A stretch of DNA of 64,000 nt from Pseudoalteromonas rhizosphaerae. GTDB taxonomy: Bacteria; Pseudomonadota; Gammaproteobacteria; Enterobacterales; Alteromonadaceae. Positions 1-8,535 of the stretch are shown here, piece after piece (the first letter of the stretch is position 1; every line of letters starts with the position of its first letter). Both the position numbers and the translations under genes were made by a program. Where the stretch lies: contig NZ_CABVLM010000010.1 of assembly GCF_902498845.1 (NCBI RefSeq), positions 1-64,000 of the forward strand, read 5' to 3'. The notes below the pieces were generated by a model. That model saw only the letters and a program-made list of their open reading frames with translations, was not told the DNA's origin and made no database searches.

Positions 1-4
1 AGAA

Positions 5-80
5 TGGTGGGTCATGATGGACTTGAACCATCGACCAATGGATTAAAAGTCCACTGCTCTACCAACTGAGCTAATGACCC
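5..80 (-). tRNA. tRNA-Lys(TTT), copy 3
   Basis: A 76-nt cloverleaf on the minus strand with encoded CCA. The 7-bp acceptor stem pairs GGGTCAT with ATGACCC, the D arm is GCTC/GAGC, and the anticodon loop CTTTTAA gives anticodon TTT (Lys). It is the last of three copies with the same tRNA sequence lying downstream of cpoB, the same place where E. coli keeps its lysT/lysW tRNA cluster. Confidence 0.97.
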
Positions 81-151
81 GCTCTGATGTGCCTAAACAC
101 GGTGCGTGAATCCGCCGATTATAACCACTCTACTATTCAACGAATAAAGAA

Positions 152-227
152 TGGTGGGTCATGATGGACTTGAACCATCGACCAATGGATTAAAAGTCCA
201 CTGCTCTACCAACTGAGCTAATGACCC
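152..227 (-). tRNA. tRNA-Lys(TTT), copy 2
   Basis: Same 76-nt tRNA-Lys(TTT) as its neighbours, CCA encoded. The spacer to copy 3 carries a TATAAT followed by a GC-rich stretch, so it might have its own weak promoter, but co-transcription with the other copies is more likely. The two spacers are related in sequence (both contain AATCCGCCGAT), so the array grew by tandem duplication of tRNA plus spacer. Confidence 0.97.
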
Positions 228-308
228 GCTCTGCTGCTGCAACAAAATGCAACAAAACATTAATACGTAAATCCGCCGATAAAGACCATTCTATTATTAA
301 ATAATGAA

Positions 309-384
309 TGGTGGGTCATGATGGACTTGAACCATCGACCAATGGATTAAAAGTCCACTGCTCTACCAACTGAGCTAATGACCC
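309..384 (-). tRNA. tRNA-Lys(TTT), copy 1
   Basis: First transcribed copy of the tRNA-Lys(TTT) array, 76 nt with CCA. It sits just downstream of a good sigma70 promoter at 438-465. Confidence 0.97.
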
Positions 385-437
385 GCTCTTTTTGTCGCAA
401 TTCGAGTGGTTGAACCATTCGTTTGCTGCGGGCGCTT

Positions 438-465
438 ATAATACTTATTTAAAAAATGAGTGCAA
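438..465 (-). promoter_or_regulatory. Promoter of the tRNA-Lys array
   Basis: Minus strand: -35 TTGCAC (465-460), 16-bp spacer, -10 TATTAT (443-438), followed by a GCGCC-containing discriminator. A GC-rich discriminator is typical of stable-RNA promoters under stringent control. It lies between cpoB and the first tRNA. Confidence 0.7.
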
Positions 466-552
466 CAGAAAATGTCTCTTTTTTTAAGTTTTTATGTCTA
501 GTTGACCAATTTTAGACCGCTTATGACAAAAAGCAGTCTAATCAAACTGATT

Positions 553-1296
553 CTACATTTTTGAAAGGCGATCAGTGGCCAATTTTGCAGCAGTTGTACT
601 TGGGTATTGGTTAAGTAAATCATTAAAGGTTTTTGACGCTTGTTCGGCTAAACCTTGCTCTTGTAATAAAGTACCAAGCTTTAACATGGCATCTGGACGC
701 TTATTTGAATTTGGAAATTCATTTACAACAACTTTAAAATGTTCCGATGCCTTTACTGGATCATTTTTAATTGTTAATAATTGTCCTAACCAATAATGAG
801 CGTTAGACGCATACACAGAATTTGGATATGTTGTTAAAAACGTTTGAAACTCTGGAATTGCCTGATCATAGCGCTTATCCTTCATGATTAATGCCACTGC
901 ACGCTCGTATGCCTCATTCTCAGACAGATCAGAACTTATAGCTTGCGATGCAACAGGCTCTGCGTGTTGCTCTGCACTAGGTTGCGAGTAAGCTTGGCTA
1001 ACGCGATTTTCTATTTCTTGATACAGCTCACGTTGACGTTGCAGTACTTTTTCAAGCTTATAGGTCTGCTCTTCAGTGATCCCGCGAACCTGGCTCACTT
1101 CATCTTGCAGCCTATTTAACTGTTGCTGTAACTCAACTTGTAATAAATTTCTCGACTGCATCATACTTTCAAGGGCAGCAAGGCGTTTTTCTATACTCGA
1201 TTGTGAACTCGCAGCTTCTGAAACAGGAGCGGGAGCAGCCCAAACATGGGTGCTCCCGCTCAATATCATGGCTGCCAAAATAATTTTCGGCTTCAT
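553..1296 (-). CDS. cpoB: CpoB (YbgF), Tol-Pal and peptidoglycan synthesis coordinator
   Basis: Periplasmic protein that couples outer-membrane constriction by Tol-Pal to septal peptidoglycan synthesis by PBP1B. The 247-residue product has a signal peptide ending in HVWA about residue 20, an N-terminal coiled coil (about 33-95, heptads rich in Gln/Leu/Glu, the trimerisation segment) and C-terminal TPR repeats from about 128 (AYERAV, YWLGQLL, AMLKLG). It is the last gene of the tol-pal operon, 12 bp after pal. Length and layout match the family. Confidence 0.95.
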   Translation of the reverse strand: MKPKIILAAMILSGSTHVWAAPAPVSEAASSQSSIEKRLAALESMMQSRNLLQVELQQQLNRLQDEVSQVRGITEEQTYKLEKVLQRQRELYQEIENRVSQAYSQPSAEQHAEPVASQAISSDLSENEAYERAVALIMKDKRYDQAIPEFQTFLTTYPNSVYASNAHYWLGQLLTIKNDPVKASEHFKVVVNEFPNSNKRPDAMLKLGTLLQEQGLAEQASKTFNDLLNQYPSTTAAKLATDRLSKM

Positions 1297-1308
1297 AATG
1301 TCTCTAAT

Positions 1309-1851
1309 TTAGTAAACTAGTACCGCACGGCGGTTTTTAGCGAAAGCAGATTCAGTACGTGATTTAACCATCGGCTTTTCTTCACCGTAGCTCACTACTG
1401 ACATTTGGCTTGCAGAAACACCTAAACTTTGTAGGTATTTTTCAACTGCTTGGCCACGGTGCTCACCCAGTGCAATATTGTACTCAGGAGTGCCACGCTC
1501 ATCAGCATGACCTTCAATTAATACTTTAACAGATGGGTTTTTAACTAAAAACTCAGCATGTGCACGAAGTAATTCGCCATACTGACCTTGAATAGTCGCA
1601 GTATCAAAACCAAAGTAAATCACTTGTTCTTGACGCAATTCGTCATACTTCTGACGAAGTTCTTCTTGTGCTTGCTGCTCTGGCGTTAATGTCGCAACTT
1701 CGACAGTGTCATTATCAGTTGTTTGCTCAACAGTCGCTTGATTTGATTGATTTGCTGCACCTTCATCGATATCCGAAGATGAGCTACAAGCTGCTAGTGT
1801 CATAACTGGCACAGCAATTAGCAGGCCTTTAAGTATTTTATTAAGTTGCAT
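1309..1851 (-). CDS. pal: Pal, peptidoglycan-associated lipoprotein
   Basis: Outer-membrane lipoprotein that binds peptidoglycan through its OmpA-like domain and interacts with TolB and TolA. From the chosen start (MQLNKILKG) there is a signal peptide with lipobox LAAC, a Ser/Asp/Thr-rich linker and an OmpA-C domain with the meso-DAP-binding motif (EGHADERGTPEYN) and a closing NRRAVLVY. The open frame extends 19 codons upstream into tolB, but the ATG at 1851 follows an AGGAA ribosome site and gives a clean lipoprotein signal, so the longer start is rejected. 180 aa. Confidence 0.95.
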   Translation of the reverse strand: MQLNKILKGLLIAVPVMTLAACSSSSDIDEGAANQSNQATVEQTTDNDTVEVATLTPEQQAQEELRQKYDELRQEQVIYFGFDTATIQGQYGELLRAHAEFLVKNPSVKVLIEGHADERGTPEYNIALGEHRGQAVEKYLQSLGVSASQMSVVSYGEEKPMVKSRTESAFAKNRRAVLVY

Positions 1852-1886
1852 TGAGTAGATTCCTATATTGAGTAAACCAGCAAAAA

Positions 1887-3245
1887 TTACTGTAAATAAG
1901 GCGACCACGCGGGTGCCTTTACTTGTCCATTTAGCACAGGTAACCGTGCTTTAAAGCGACCGTCCATTGATACTAGCGCTAGTACCTGCTTATTATTATG
2001 TAGCGTGCTATAGATGATCATCGAACCATTTGGTGCTACGCTCGGTGATTCATCTAGGCGCGTTCGTGTTAACACTTGAAATGCGCCTGTAGCCAGCTCT
2101 TTCTTAGCAAGATGGTACTGCCCGTTGGTACGGTTAACCATCACTAATTCTTTGCCGTCAGGGGTAATAGAACCAGCTAGATTCATATCACCATCAAAGG
2201 TCATTCGTTGTGACCTACCTGTTTGTAAATTTAACTTATAAATCTGAGCATTACCACCCCTTTCAGAAGTAAACACTATATCTTGACCATTCGGATGCCA
2301 AGACGGTTCAGTATCTATACTACGGTGGTTAGTCAATCGGGTTTCTTTACGCGTTGCTAAGTCTAGCATATACACTTCTGTAGCGCCGTTTCTGTCTTTT
2401 GATAGCACCAATAGTAGTTTTTTACCATCGGGTGAGAATTGTGGCGCACCATTAATACCTTGGTGACTTGTTATGAGTTCACGCTTACCAGTGTATAAAT
2501 CTTGGATATAAATTTGGCTTTGACGATTTTCAAAGGTTACATACGCTAGTTTAGTGCCATCTGGTGACCATGCTGGTGACATAAGCGGCTCTTGCGAGCG
2601 TAATAAAACCTGCTCATTGAAACCATCATAATCTGCAACTACTAACTGGTAAGGCTTTGGTTCATCATCACGTACAATGACATAAGCAATTTTAGTTAAA
2701 AATGCGCCGCGCTCACCGGTGAGTTTTTCATAAATAACATCACTGATGCGGTGTGCATAACGTCTAAAACCGGTATCACTGATCACACTTTCGCGTGCTT
2801 CTTGAATATGATCTTGGTTTTTAATAAGTTTTCCGTTACTCATCATTTGCGTTTCACCACCAGTGATTTGGCCTCGGATAACATCAATAAGCTCATAGCG
2901 TACTAAGTAACGGCCATCAGTTTGTTGTTCGACTTCACCAACTAAAATCGCTTCAACACCTTTATTTACCCAAGCGCCATAGTCTACGTCTGCGTCTTTA
3001 CTAGGTAACTGTGGCATGGCATTAACGTCAATGGGTTTAAATTTACCGCTACGCATTAAATCCGCAGCAATCACATCACTGAGCTTTTGTGGAATTGGCC
3101 CCACACCTTTATACTTAAATGGCACGATCGCAATAGGTCGCGCGCCATCAATGCCTTCGGTTATGACTATTTCAAGTGCCGCATTTGCAACACTGGTAAA
3201 GCCTAAAACGAAAATTAAACAAACTGTTTTCAACTTGTTGAACAT
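1887..3245 (-). CDS. tolB: TolB, periplasmic beta-propeller of Tol-Pal
   Basis: 452-residue periplasmic protein with a cleavable signal (ends SVANA/ALEI about residue 22), an N-terminal Rossmann-like domain (to about 165) and a six-bladed WD40-like propeller with repeated [13 protein letters not shown] motifs (about 200-450). It binds Pal and is released by TolA during constriction. An AAAGGAA site precedes the ATG. It lies 9 bp after tolA, and pal follows 35 bp later, so the genes are one operon. Confidence 0.97.
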   Translation of the reverse strand: MFNKLKTVCLIFVLGFTSVANAALEIVITEGIDGARPIAIVPFKYKGVGPIPQKLSDVIAADLMRSGKFKPIDVNAMPQLPSKDADVDYGAWVNKGVEAILVGEVEQQTDGRYLVRYELIDVIRGQITGGETQMMSNGKLIKNQDHIQEARESVISDTGFRRYAHRISDVIYEKLTGERGAFLTKIAYVIVRDDEPKPYQLVVADYDGFNEQVLLRSQEPLMSPAWSPDGTKLAYVTFENRQSQIYIQDLYTGKRELITSHQGINGAPQFSPDGKKLLLVLSKDRNGATEVYMLDLATRKETRLTNHRSIDTEPSWHPNGQDIVFTSERGGNAQIYKLNLQTGRSQRMTFDGDMNLAGSITPDGKELVMVNRTNGQYHLAKKELATGAFQVLTRTRLDESPSVAPNGSMIIYSTLHNNKQVLALVSMDGRFKARLPVLNGQVKAPAWSPYLQ

Positions 3246-3254
3246 ACCATTCCT

Positions 3255-4181
3255 TTAAAATTGTGGCTTAATTGTTAAGTTAATATTTTTTAATTGCTCA
3301 AACACATCTTTATCTTTAGAAACTGGCAGTGTATCAGCCATACGAACCGCTCTAAGCGCCGCTTCACATACTAACTTATCACCACCTAAAGATGTAACTT
3401 GTGTGACCAGACCATTAAAACCTAAGCGAATATTCACACGGCATTGTTGGTTTTTCATCTTTTCATCAATTAATAAATTTTGCTGAATACGCGCCATAAT
3501 TAATGCTTTATATTTATCAACCTCAGTGCCTACCTGTTGCTGACGTATTTTATTACGTGCAGCTTGCTCTGTAGCCAGTTGCTCTTGCAGCATTTGCTCT
3601 TGTAACGCTTTTTGTCGTGCCTCTTCAGCAGCTTCTGCACGTTTTTTAGCAGCTAACTCTTCGCGTTTACGGTCGTCTTCAGCTTTCTTTAAAGCCTCTT
3701 CTTCTGCTTTACGTTTTTCAGCAGCAGCTTTAGCAGCAAGTTCAGCTTGTTCTTTTTGCTTTTCAGCCTGCTGCGCTTTTTCACGTTCTTTTTGCTCTAT
3801 TTCACGCGCTTTTTTAGCTTGAGCTTGGGCTTGTGCGGTTTCTTTCTCTTTCGCGCGACGCTCTTGCTCTAACTTTTTGATCCGGCGGTCTTCAGATTCA
3901 CGCTGTTTACGTGCATCAGATGCTCGGCGCTCTAAATCACGAATGCGCTTATCTTCAGCACGTTTTTTATCATCTTCTTTGCGTTTCAACTCAGCAATTT
4001 TTTGCTCAACCATTTTCTGGTCAACAGTCACCGCTGAAACAGCATTTTCAGCATCAGGCATAGCCTTGTTCAAGGTAACTTCCATTACTGTAGGCGGTGA
4101 AGTATGAAAACTCGCGGTTCCAATCAAAACGCCAACTATAGCGAGGTGCAATAGCACTGATTTTAATACTGAAGGACCCAT
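3255..4181 (-). CDS. tolA: TolA, inner-membrane to outer-membrane bridge
   Basis: Energy-transducing protein of Tol-Pal: one N-terminal membrane helix, a long Ala/Lys/Glu/Arg-rich periplasmic helix (about residues 45-215, obvious coiled-coil composition) and a C-terminal globular domain with two Cys (CRVNIRL, KLVCEAA). The open frame begins at a TTG (4202) inside tolR; the first ATG (4181) lies directly after the tolR stop and begins MGPSVLKS, the more plausible start, although its AGGGA site is somewhat distant. Confidence 0.93.
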   Translation of the reverse strand: MGPSVLKSVLLHLAIVGVLIGTASFHTSPPTVMEVTLNKAMPDAENAVSAVTVDQKMVEQKIAELKRKEDDKKRAEDKRIRDLERRASDARKQRESEDRRIKKLEQERRAKEKETAQAQAQAKKAREIEQKEREKAQQAEKQKEQAELAAKAAAEKRKAEEEALKKAEDDRKREELAAKKRAEAAEEARQKALQEQMLQEQLATEQAARNKIRQQQVGTEVDKYKALIMARIQQNLLIDEKMKNQQCRVNIRLGFNGLVTQVTSLGGDKLVCEAALRAVRMADTLPVSKDKDVFEQLKNINLTIKPQF

Positions 4182-4182
4182 A

Positions 4183-4617
4183 TTAGCTTTTATTCCCTTC
4201 AAACGATTCAGTCATTAATCCAACTGAAGGTACACCGGCATTTTTTAAGAAATCCATCAATAATAGTACTTCTTGATACGATACTTTACCTGAGCCTTTG
4301 ATCATCACTGGGGTTTCTGGGTTTTTCATCAGTTGCAACTTGATAACAGCGGCAACATCTAATGCTTCCATCGGTTCTTCTGGATCAGTACCGATACTGA
4401 CATAGTACTTACCTTGTGCATCAATTGAAGCAATGATCGGTGGCGTATCTTTAGTATCAACTAAATCTGATTCTTCCATTTTTGGCAAATCAACTTTAAC
4501 GCCATGAGTGATCAAAGGCGCAGTGGCCATAAAAATAATCAGTAGCACCAGCATTACATCAATGTAAGGAACTACGTTTATCTCTGCAACAGGACGACGC
4601 TTCTTACGCTGATACAT
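4183..4617 (-). CDS. tolR: TolR, Tol-Pal stator subunit
   Basis: ExbD/TolR family, 144 aa. It has a short cytoplasmic N-terminus, a single membrane helix starting about residue 17 with the essential Asp in [11 protein letters not shown], and a periplasmic domain. With TolQ it forms the proton channel that energises TolA. The start overlaps the end of tolQ by 14 bp, which implies translational coupling. Confidence 0.96.
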   Translation of the reverse strand: MYQRKKRRPVAEINVVPYIDVMLVLLIIFMATAPLITHGVKVDLPKMEESDLVDTKDTPPIIASIDAQGKYYVSIGTDPEEPMEALDVAAVIKLQLMKNPETPVMIKGSGKVSYQEVLLLMDFLKNAGVPSVGLMTESFEGNKS

Positions 4618-5308
4618 TCGCTTTTGCCTCTATTTGGGTAGCTGCTTGACGGTGTAAAATATTTGCAAACTCTTCCATAAAGTTAATGTAGTTAGATTCT
4701 AGCTTTTCAACTCTATTAGCAAAACGGTTGTATGCAATAACCGCTGGAATAGCAGCGAATAAACCCATAGCTGTTGCAATAAGCGCTTCAGCTATACCTG
4801 GGGCAACCATTTGTAAGGTTGCTTGCTTAACTTCGCCTAACGCGATAAAAGCATTCATAATGCCCCATACAGTACCAAACAAACCAATGTAAGGACTGAT
4901 AGACCCCACTGTTGCTAAAAACGATAAACTTGATTCTAATTTTTCGATTTCGCGAGATAACGCAACTCGCATTGAACGATGCGTCCCTTCCATTACAATG
5001 CTAGCACTTTGAAAAGAGTTTTTCTTATGGCGAGCAAACTCTTTAAAGCCTGCTATAAATAATGCTTCAACACCAGTTGAGCTACCGCTACGCGATGAGA
5101 TCTCATTGTAGAGTTTACTTAAATCAATGCCTGACCAAAATTTTTGCTCAAATCGCTTAGTATTGGATAATGCATCCGAAATTGCTTTTTTACGCTGAAA
5201 AATAATTGCCCATGACATCACTGACATAGCTAATAATGCCAGCATAACTAATTGCACAAGAAAACTTGCTTCTAGAATTAAATCTAAAAAATTAAGCCCT
5301 GAACCCAC
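4604..5308 (-). CDS. tolQ: TolQ, Tol-Pal proton channel subunit
   Basis: MotA/TolQ/ExbB family, 234 aa, three membrane helices (about 15-38, 132-155, 170-190) with the conserved [13 protein letters not shown] segment. The start codon is GTG at 5308; an ATG begins two bases earlier but is out of frame. An AGGAG site sits 6 bases upstream of the GTG. A TATAAT at 5354-5349 with a poor -35 is the best visible promoter. The acyl-CoA thioesterase gene ybgC, which heads this operon in many relatives, is missing. Confidence 0.95.
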   Translation of the reverse strand: MGSGLNFLDLILEASFLVQLVMLALLAMSVMSWAIIFQRKKAISDALSNTKRFEQKFWSGIDLSKLYNEISSRSGSSTGVEALFIAGFKEFARHKKNSFQSASIVMEGTHRSMRVALSREIEKLESSLSFLATVGSISPYIGLFGTVWGIMNAFIALGEVKQATLQMVAPGIAEALIATAMGLFAAIPAVIAYNRFANRVEKLESNYINFMEEFANILHRQAATQIEAKANVSA

Positions 5309-5797
5309 ATTAAACTCCTAATAAGATTTCTTGTATAAATAACATTTCATTATACGCTAGGTATATGACCGAAAAAATGGCCAAAAGTTGCAACTAGTGT
5401 ATCTATTCAGCTCAGTACTGACAACGCTATTGCTGTGAATTAGCAACAAAAAACGTTGAAGAGCAGGCTGACTCCATTTTTATAGCCTTGTTCGGCAATC
5501 TTGACGCAACAATTTAAGATTGTACTGCCGAGGTAAATACATGCTGGGGTGCTTATTTATAAACAAAAACTGTGTAAAACACCCTCTTTATTCACTCTTA
5601 ATGAATAAACAAGCATAATTGACTATAAGCATAGTCATTGCAACAGTTTAACTAATCTATAAAAAAATCATTCAAATAAATAAAACATCACAAATTCAAT
5701 AGATTAATATACGACCGTGAATTTTATGAACAAAAATAAAGCGCCCATAAAAATCTTGCTATTAGTTTTTTTTATCTGAAAATTAAATTTTTCTAGT
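5309..5797. other. Gene-free stretch upstream of tolQ
   Basis: No coding region is supported on either strand. It holds the likely tolQ promoter (-10 at 5349-5354, minus) and a hairpin CAATCTT/AAGATTG (5496-5502 with 5516-5522) whose outer CGG/CCG can also pair. The hairpin could belong to a long tolQ leader. No remnant of ybgC was recognised. Confidence 0.5.
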
Positions 5798-5826
5798 TTG
5801 AACAAAAACCAACTATTGCGTATTAT
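5798..5826 (+). promoter_or_regulatory. Strong sigma70 promoter of a candidate small RNA
   Basis: TTGAAC (5798-5803), 17-bp spacer, TATTAT (5821-5826). This is one of the best promoter matches in the window. No plausible start codon with a ribosome site follows; an intrinsic terminator lies 160 bp downstream. Predicted transcription start near 5833. Confidence 0.65.
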
Positions 5827-5832
5827 TCTCCC

Positions 5833-6011
5833 ATACCGAGCTAGCGCAGCAATGAATACTTCATTCAGCCCAGTTCTTTGCAATATGATTCTGATTTTTC
5901 GTATTGCTACGCTTAAAGTCTTCTTGATAAAACTTGATGAATTTAAGCAGTGTTACTTAGATTACTTCCTTCAACTTGTTGTTTGCCCGCATTTTATGCG
6001 GGCTTTTTTTT
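5833..6011 (+). ncRNA. Candidate small RNA between tolQ and ruvB
   Basis: About 179 nt between a consensus-like promoter and an intrinsic terminator, in a gap flanked by minus-strand genes. Internal hairpins are visible: ATGAA-TAC-TTCAT near the 5' end, and GCAATA...TATTGC in the middle. The 3' part before the terminator is pyrimidine-rich and unstructured, as in Hfq-dependent RNAs. I do not recognise it as 6S, Spot 42, RyhB, GcvB or CsrB. The open frame overlapping it starts inside the -35 box and runs through the terminator, so it is not a gene. Confidence 0.5.
5985..6011 (+). terminator. Intrinsic terminator of the candidate small RNA
   Basis: Stem GCCCGCAT / ATGCGGGC (8 bp), loop TTT, followed by eight T. 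No plus-strand protein gene ends here, so it belongs to a non-coding transcript. Confidence 0.85.
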
Positions 6012-6255
6012 GCCTGCAAATCACGCACAGCACTACCTCGCTATGGCGCATACAATATCGTTTACAAACTTAACAGTATGTGAATTGCATTAGCCCAAAT
6101 AACTAAATAATCTAAACTTTAAGTAATATGCTAATCACGCGATTAACTTAAACACAGCAAAATAGACATTTGAATAGTGGCTAAAAGAACAGTATAGAAG
6201 ATGTATGAGGTGGGTTTGCAGCCATACGCACGCATACAGCTACAATAAATGTACT

Positions 6256-7263
6256 TTATTCTTGTTTGGGTAATAAGCCAAAGTGATGATAGGCGTTATC
6301 AGACACAATACGCCCTCTTGGCGTACGTTGGATAAATCCTTGCTGGATGAGGTAAGGCTCGATCACATCTTCAATGGTTTCTTTTTCTTCACCGATGGCG
6401 GCGGCTAAGTTGTCTAACCCTACCGGCCCCCCCATAAACTTTTCAATGATCGCGAGTAAATATTTACGGTCCATATAATCAAAGCCGCTTTTATCGACAT
6501 CAATCATATTAAGTGCCAGCTCTGCCACTTCGGCATTTACAGTACCGTCTGATTTAACTTGCGTGTAATCTCGTACCCGGCGTAATAATCGATTGGCGAT
6601 ACGTGGCGTACCACGAGAGCGTTTAGCAATTTCAATGGCGCCTTCATCACACATGGCTAAATTTAAATAATGAGCAGAGCGCCCCACTATAGTCGATAAA
6701 TCTGCCACCGAATAAAACTCTAAACGCTGCACAATACCAAAACGGTCTCTAAGTGGTGAGGTTAACGAGCCTGCGCGAGTGGTAGCACCAATTAAGGTAA
6801 AAGCGGGTAAATCGAGCTTAATGGAACGAGCTGCGGGCCCTTCACCAATCATTAAATCGAGTTGATAATCTTCCATTGCAGGATAGAGTATTTCTTCAAC
6901 TTGCGGGCTTAGCCTATGTATTTCATCAATAAAAAGTACATCGCCTTCTTCTAAATTGGTCAGTAGTGCGGCTAAATCACCGGCTTTTTCAAGCACTGGG
7001 CCCGAGGTTGTTTTAATACTAACATTCAGCTCATTGGCAACAATGTTTGCTAGTGTGGTTTTTCCCAAACCCGGCGGACCAAATATTAATAAATGATCAA
7101 GCGCTTCACCCCGACTCCGTGCAGCTTCTATAAATATTTCCATTTGCTGTTTAACATGGGGCTGACCAGTATAATCGGCTAATAGTTTTGGTCTAATCGC
7201 GCGATCGACTACATCTTCATTACTTTGTTCAGTCGCATCTATTAAACGATCCGCTTCAATCAT
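6256..7263 (-). CDS. ruvB: RuvB, Holliday junction branch-migration ATPase
   Basis: 335 aa AAA+ motor that drives branch migration with RuvA. Visible motifs: Walker A GPPGLGKT (62-69), Walker [10 protein letters not shown] (D113, E114), sensor GATTRAG and a C-terminal winged helix (about 265-330). The start is 7 bp after the ruvA stop with a GTGAG site. Third gene of ruvC-ruvA-ruvB. Confidence 0.98.
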   Translation of the reverse strand: MIEADRLIDATEQSNEDVVDRAIRPKLLADYTGQPHVKQQMEIFIEAARSRGEALDHLLIFGPPGLGKTTLANIVANELNVSIKTTSGPVLEKAGDLAALLTNLEEGDVLFIDEIHRLSPQVEEILYPAMEDYQLDLMIGEGPAARSIKLDLPAFTLIGATTRAGSLTSPLRDRFGIVQRLEFYSVADLSTIVGRSAHYLNLAMCDEGAIEIAKRSRGTPRIANRLLRRVRDYTQVKSDGTVNAEVAELALNMIDVDKSGFDYMDRKYLLAIIEKFMGGPVGLDNLAAAIGEEKETIEDVIEPYLIQQGFIQRTPRGRIVSDNAYHHFGLLPKQE

Positions 7264-7270
7264 GGTTTAC

Positions 7271-7888
7271 TCACAACATTGATTTTAGAGATTCTTTGAT
7301 CAGAACCTCTGTAGACATACCAGGCTTGGCCACTGATTTTACTGTTTTTTGTGCTTGCGCCAATTTATAACCTAATGACACTAACGCAGAGATTGCATCA
7401 TCTGCCGCATTATTAGCAATAAGTGCGTCAGAGGCGGGCTCTATAACTGCATTATCACTAAATGGCGTGAATAAGTCATTACCCCAATCTTTTAATCGGT
7501 CTTTCATTTCAAGTACCAGGCGCTCTGCGGTTTTTTTACCTACGCCTGGCAGTTTCACTAAACTGGTGGCATCTTCGTTATTCACACAGCTAACAAATTG
7601 CTTAGCCGACATCCCTGAAAGTATTGCTAATCCGAGCTTTGGCCCAACGCCATTGGCTTTTAATAGCTCTCTAAATAATGCTCGCTCTATTTTATTATTA
7701 AAGCCAAATAATAACTGGGCGTCTTCTCTTACTACAAAATGAGTATACACAATGGCATTTTCGCCAATGTTTGGTAAATCATAAAAACACGTCATCGGCA
7801 TGTTAACTTCGTAACCAACACCGCTTACTTCAAGCAAAATTTCTGGCGGTTGTTTTTCTACTAAGATGCCATTTAAGCGACCTATCAT
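7271..7888 (-). CDS. ruvA: RuvA, Holliday junction-binding subunit
   Basis: 205 aa. It has an N-terminal OB fold (MIGRLNGIL, 1-65), tandem helix-hairpin-helix motifs ([26 protein letters not shown]) and a flexible linker (about 140-155) leading to the C-terminal domain III that contacts RuvB. One base separates its start from the ruvC stop, so the genes are co-translated. Confidence 0.98.
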   Translation of the reverse strand: MIGRLNGILVEKQPPEILLEVSGVGYEVNMPMTCFYDLPNIGENAIVYTHFVVREDAQLLFGFNNKIERALFRELLKANGVGPKLGLAILSGMSAKQFVSCVNNEDATSLVKLPGVGKKTAERLVLEMKDRLKDWGNDLFTPFSDNAVIEPASDALIANNAADDAISALVSLGYKLAQAQKTVKSVAKPGMSTEVLIKESLKSML

Positions 7889-7889
7889 G

Positions 7890-8414
7890 TTATTTCCTTA
7901 ATCGTCCTCTAACGGTTTTACTGGCACTGCCCGCTAGTTTTATTAAATTTTGATCGGAATGAGCATGGCATATCGCAATGGCTAATGCATCTGCTGCATC
8001 CGCTTGCGGTGTGCCTGGTAATTTTAAAATATTTTTAACCATATGCTGCACTTGCGATTTATCGGCACCACCGTGCCCTACCACCGCTTGTTTAATTTGC
8101 CGCGCCGAGTATTCAAACACCGGTAACTCAGCCATTGCCGCACCAACAATTGCAGCCCCTCTGGCTTGGCCTAATTTAAGAGCTGAATCAGGATTACGCG
8201 CCATAAATACTTTTTCAATGGCAAAATGATCGGGAGAGAATTGTTCGATTAGTTGACTGATCCCTTGATAAATCATTTTTAATCGAATAGGAAACTCGTG
8301 ATCGGCCAGTTTTATACAACCGCTGCCTAAATAAGTAAATTTAGCACCTTGATGGGCAATCACCCCATAACCGGTTAATCGTGAGCCAGGATCAATCCCT
8401 AAAATAATAGCCAA
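7890..8414 (-). CDS. ruvC: RuvC, Holliday junction resolvase
   Basis: 174 aa RNase H-fold endonuclease that cuts Holliday junctions. All four acidic catalytic residues are present: D8 (GIDPGS), E67 (AIEKVF), D139 and D142 (QADAADALA). First gene of the ruv operon, transcribed away from the terminator at 8493-8518. Confidence 0.98.
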   Translation of the reverse strand: MAIILGIDPGSRLTGYGVIAHQGAKFTYLGSGCIKLADHEFPIRLKMIYQGISQLIEQFSPDHFAIEKVFMARNPDSALKLGQARGAAIVGAAMAELPVFEYSARQIKQAVVGHGGADKSQVQHMVKNILKLPGTPQADAADALAIAICHAHSDQNLIKLAGSASKTVRGRLRK

Positions 8415-8492
8415 TACTTGCCCAATCAGTGTAAATAGTTAAGTACGCTAATAATGCCAGAGCACTGTATAAATTACCAGTGCATTATTGGC

Positions 8493-8518
8493 ATAAAAAA
8501 GCCCGTAAAAACGGGCTT
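8493..8518 (-). terminator. Intrinsic terminator after ybbP
   Basis: AAGCCCG / CGGGCTT stem with TAAAAA loop; on the minus strand it is followed by a T run. It lies 18 bp after the ybbP stop and separates the ybbAP unit from ruvC. Confidence 0.85.
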
Positions 8519-8535
8519 GTTTAATTGCTAACCTT

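Noticed and set aside
1852..1908. Upstream extension of Pal
   Set aside because: It overlaps tolB and would place a non-signal segment before a perfect lipoprotein signal; the ATG at 1851 has its own AGGAA site.
5798..6073. Open frame of 91 codons on the plus strand between tolQ and ruvB
   Set aside because: It begins inside the -35 element of the promoter, runs through an intrinsic terminator and has no ribosome site.
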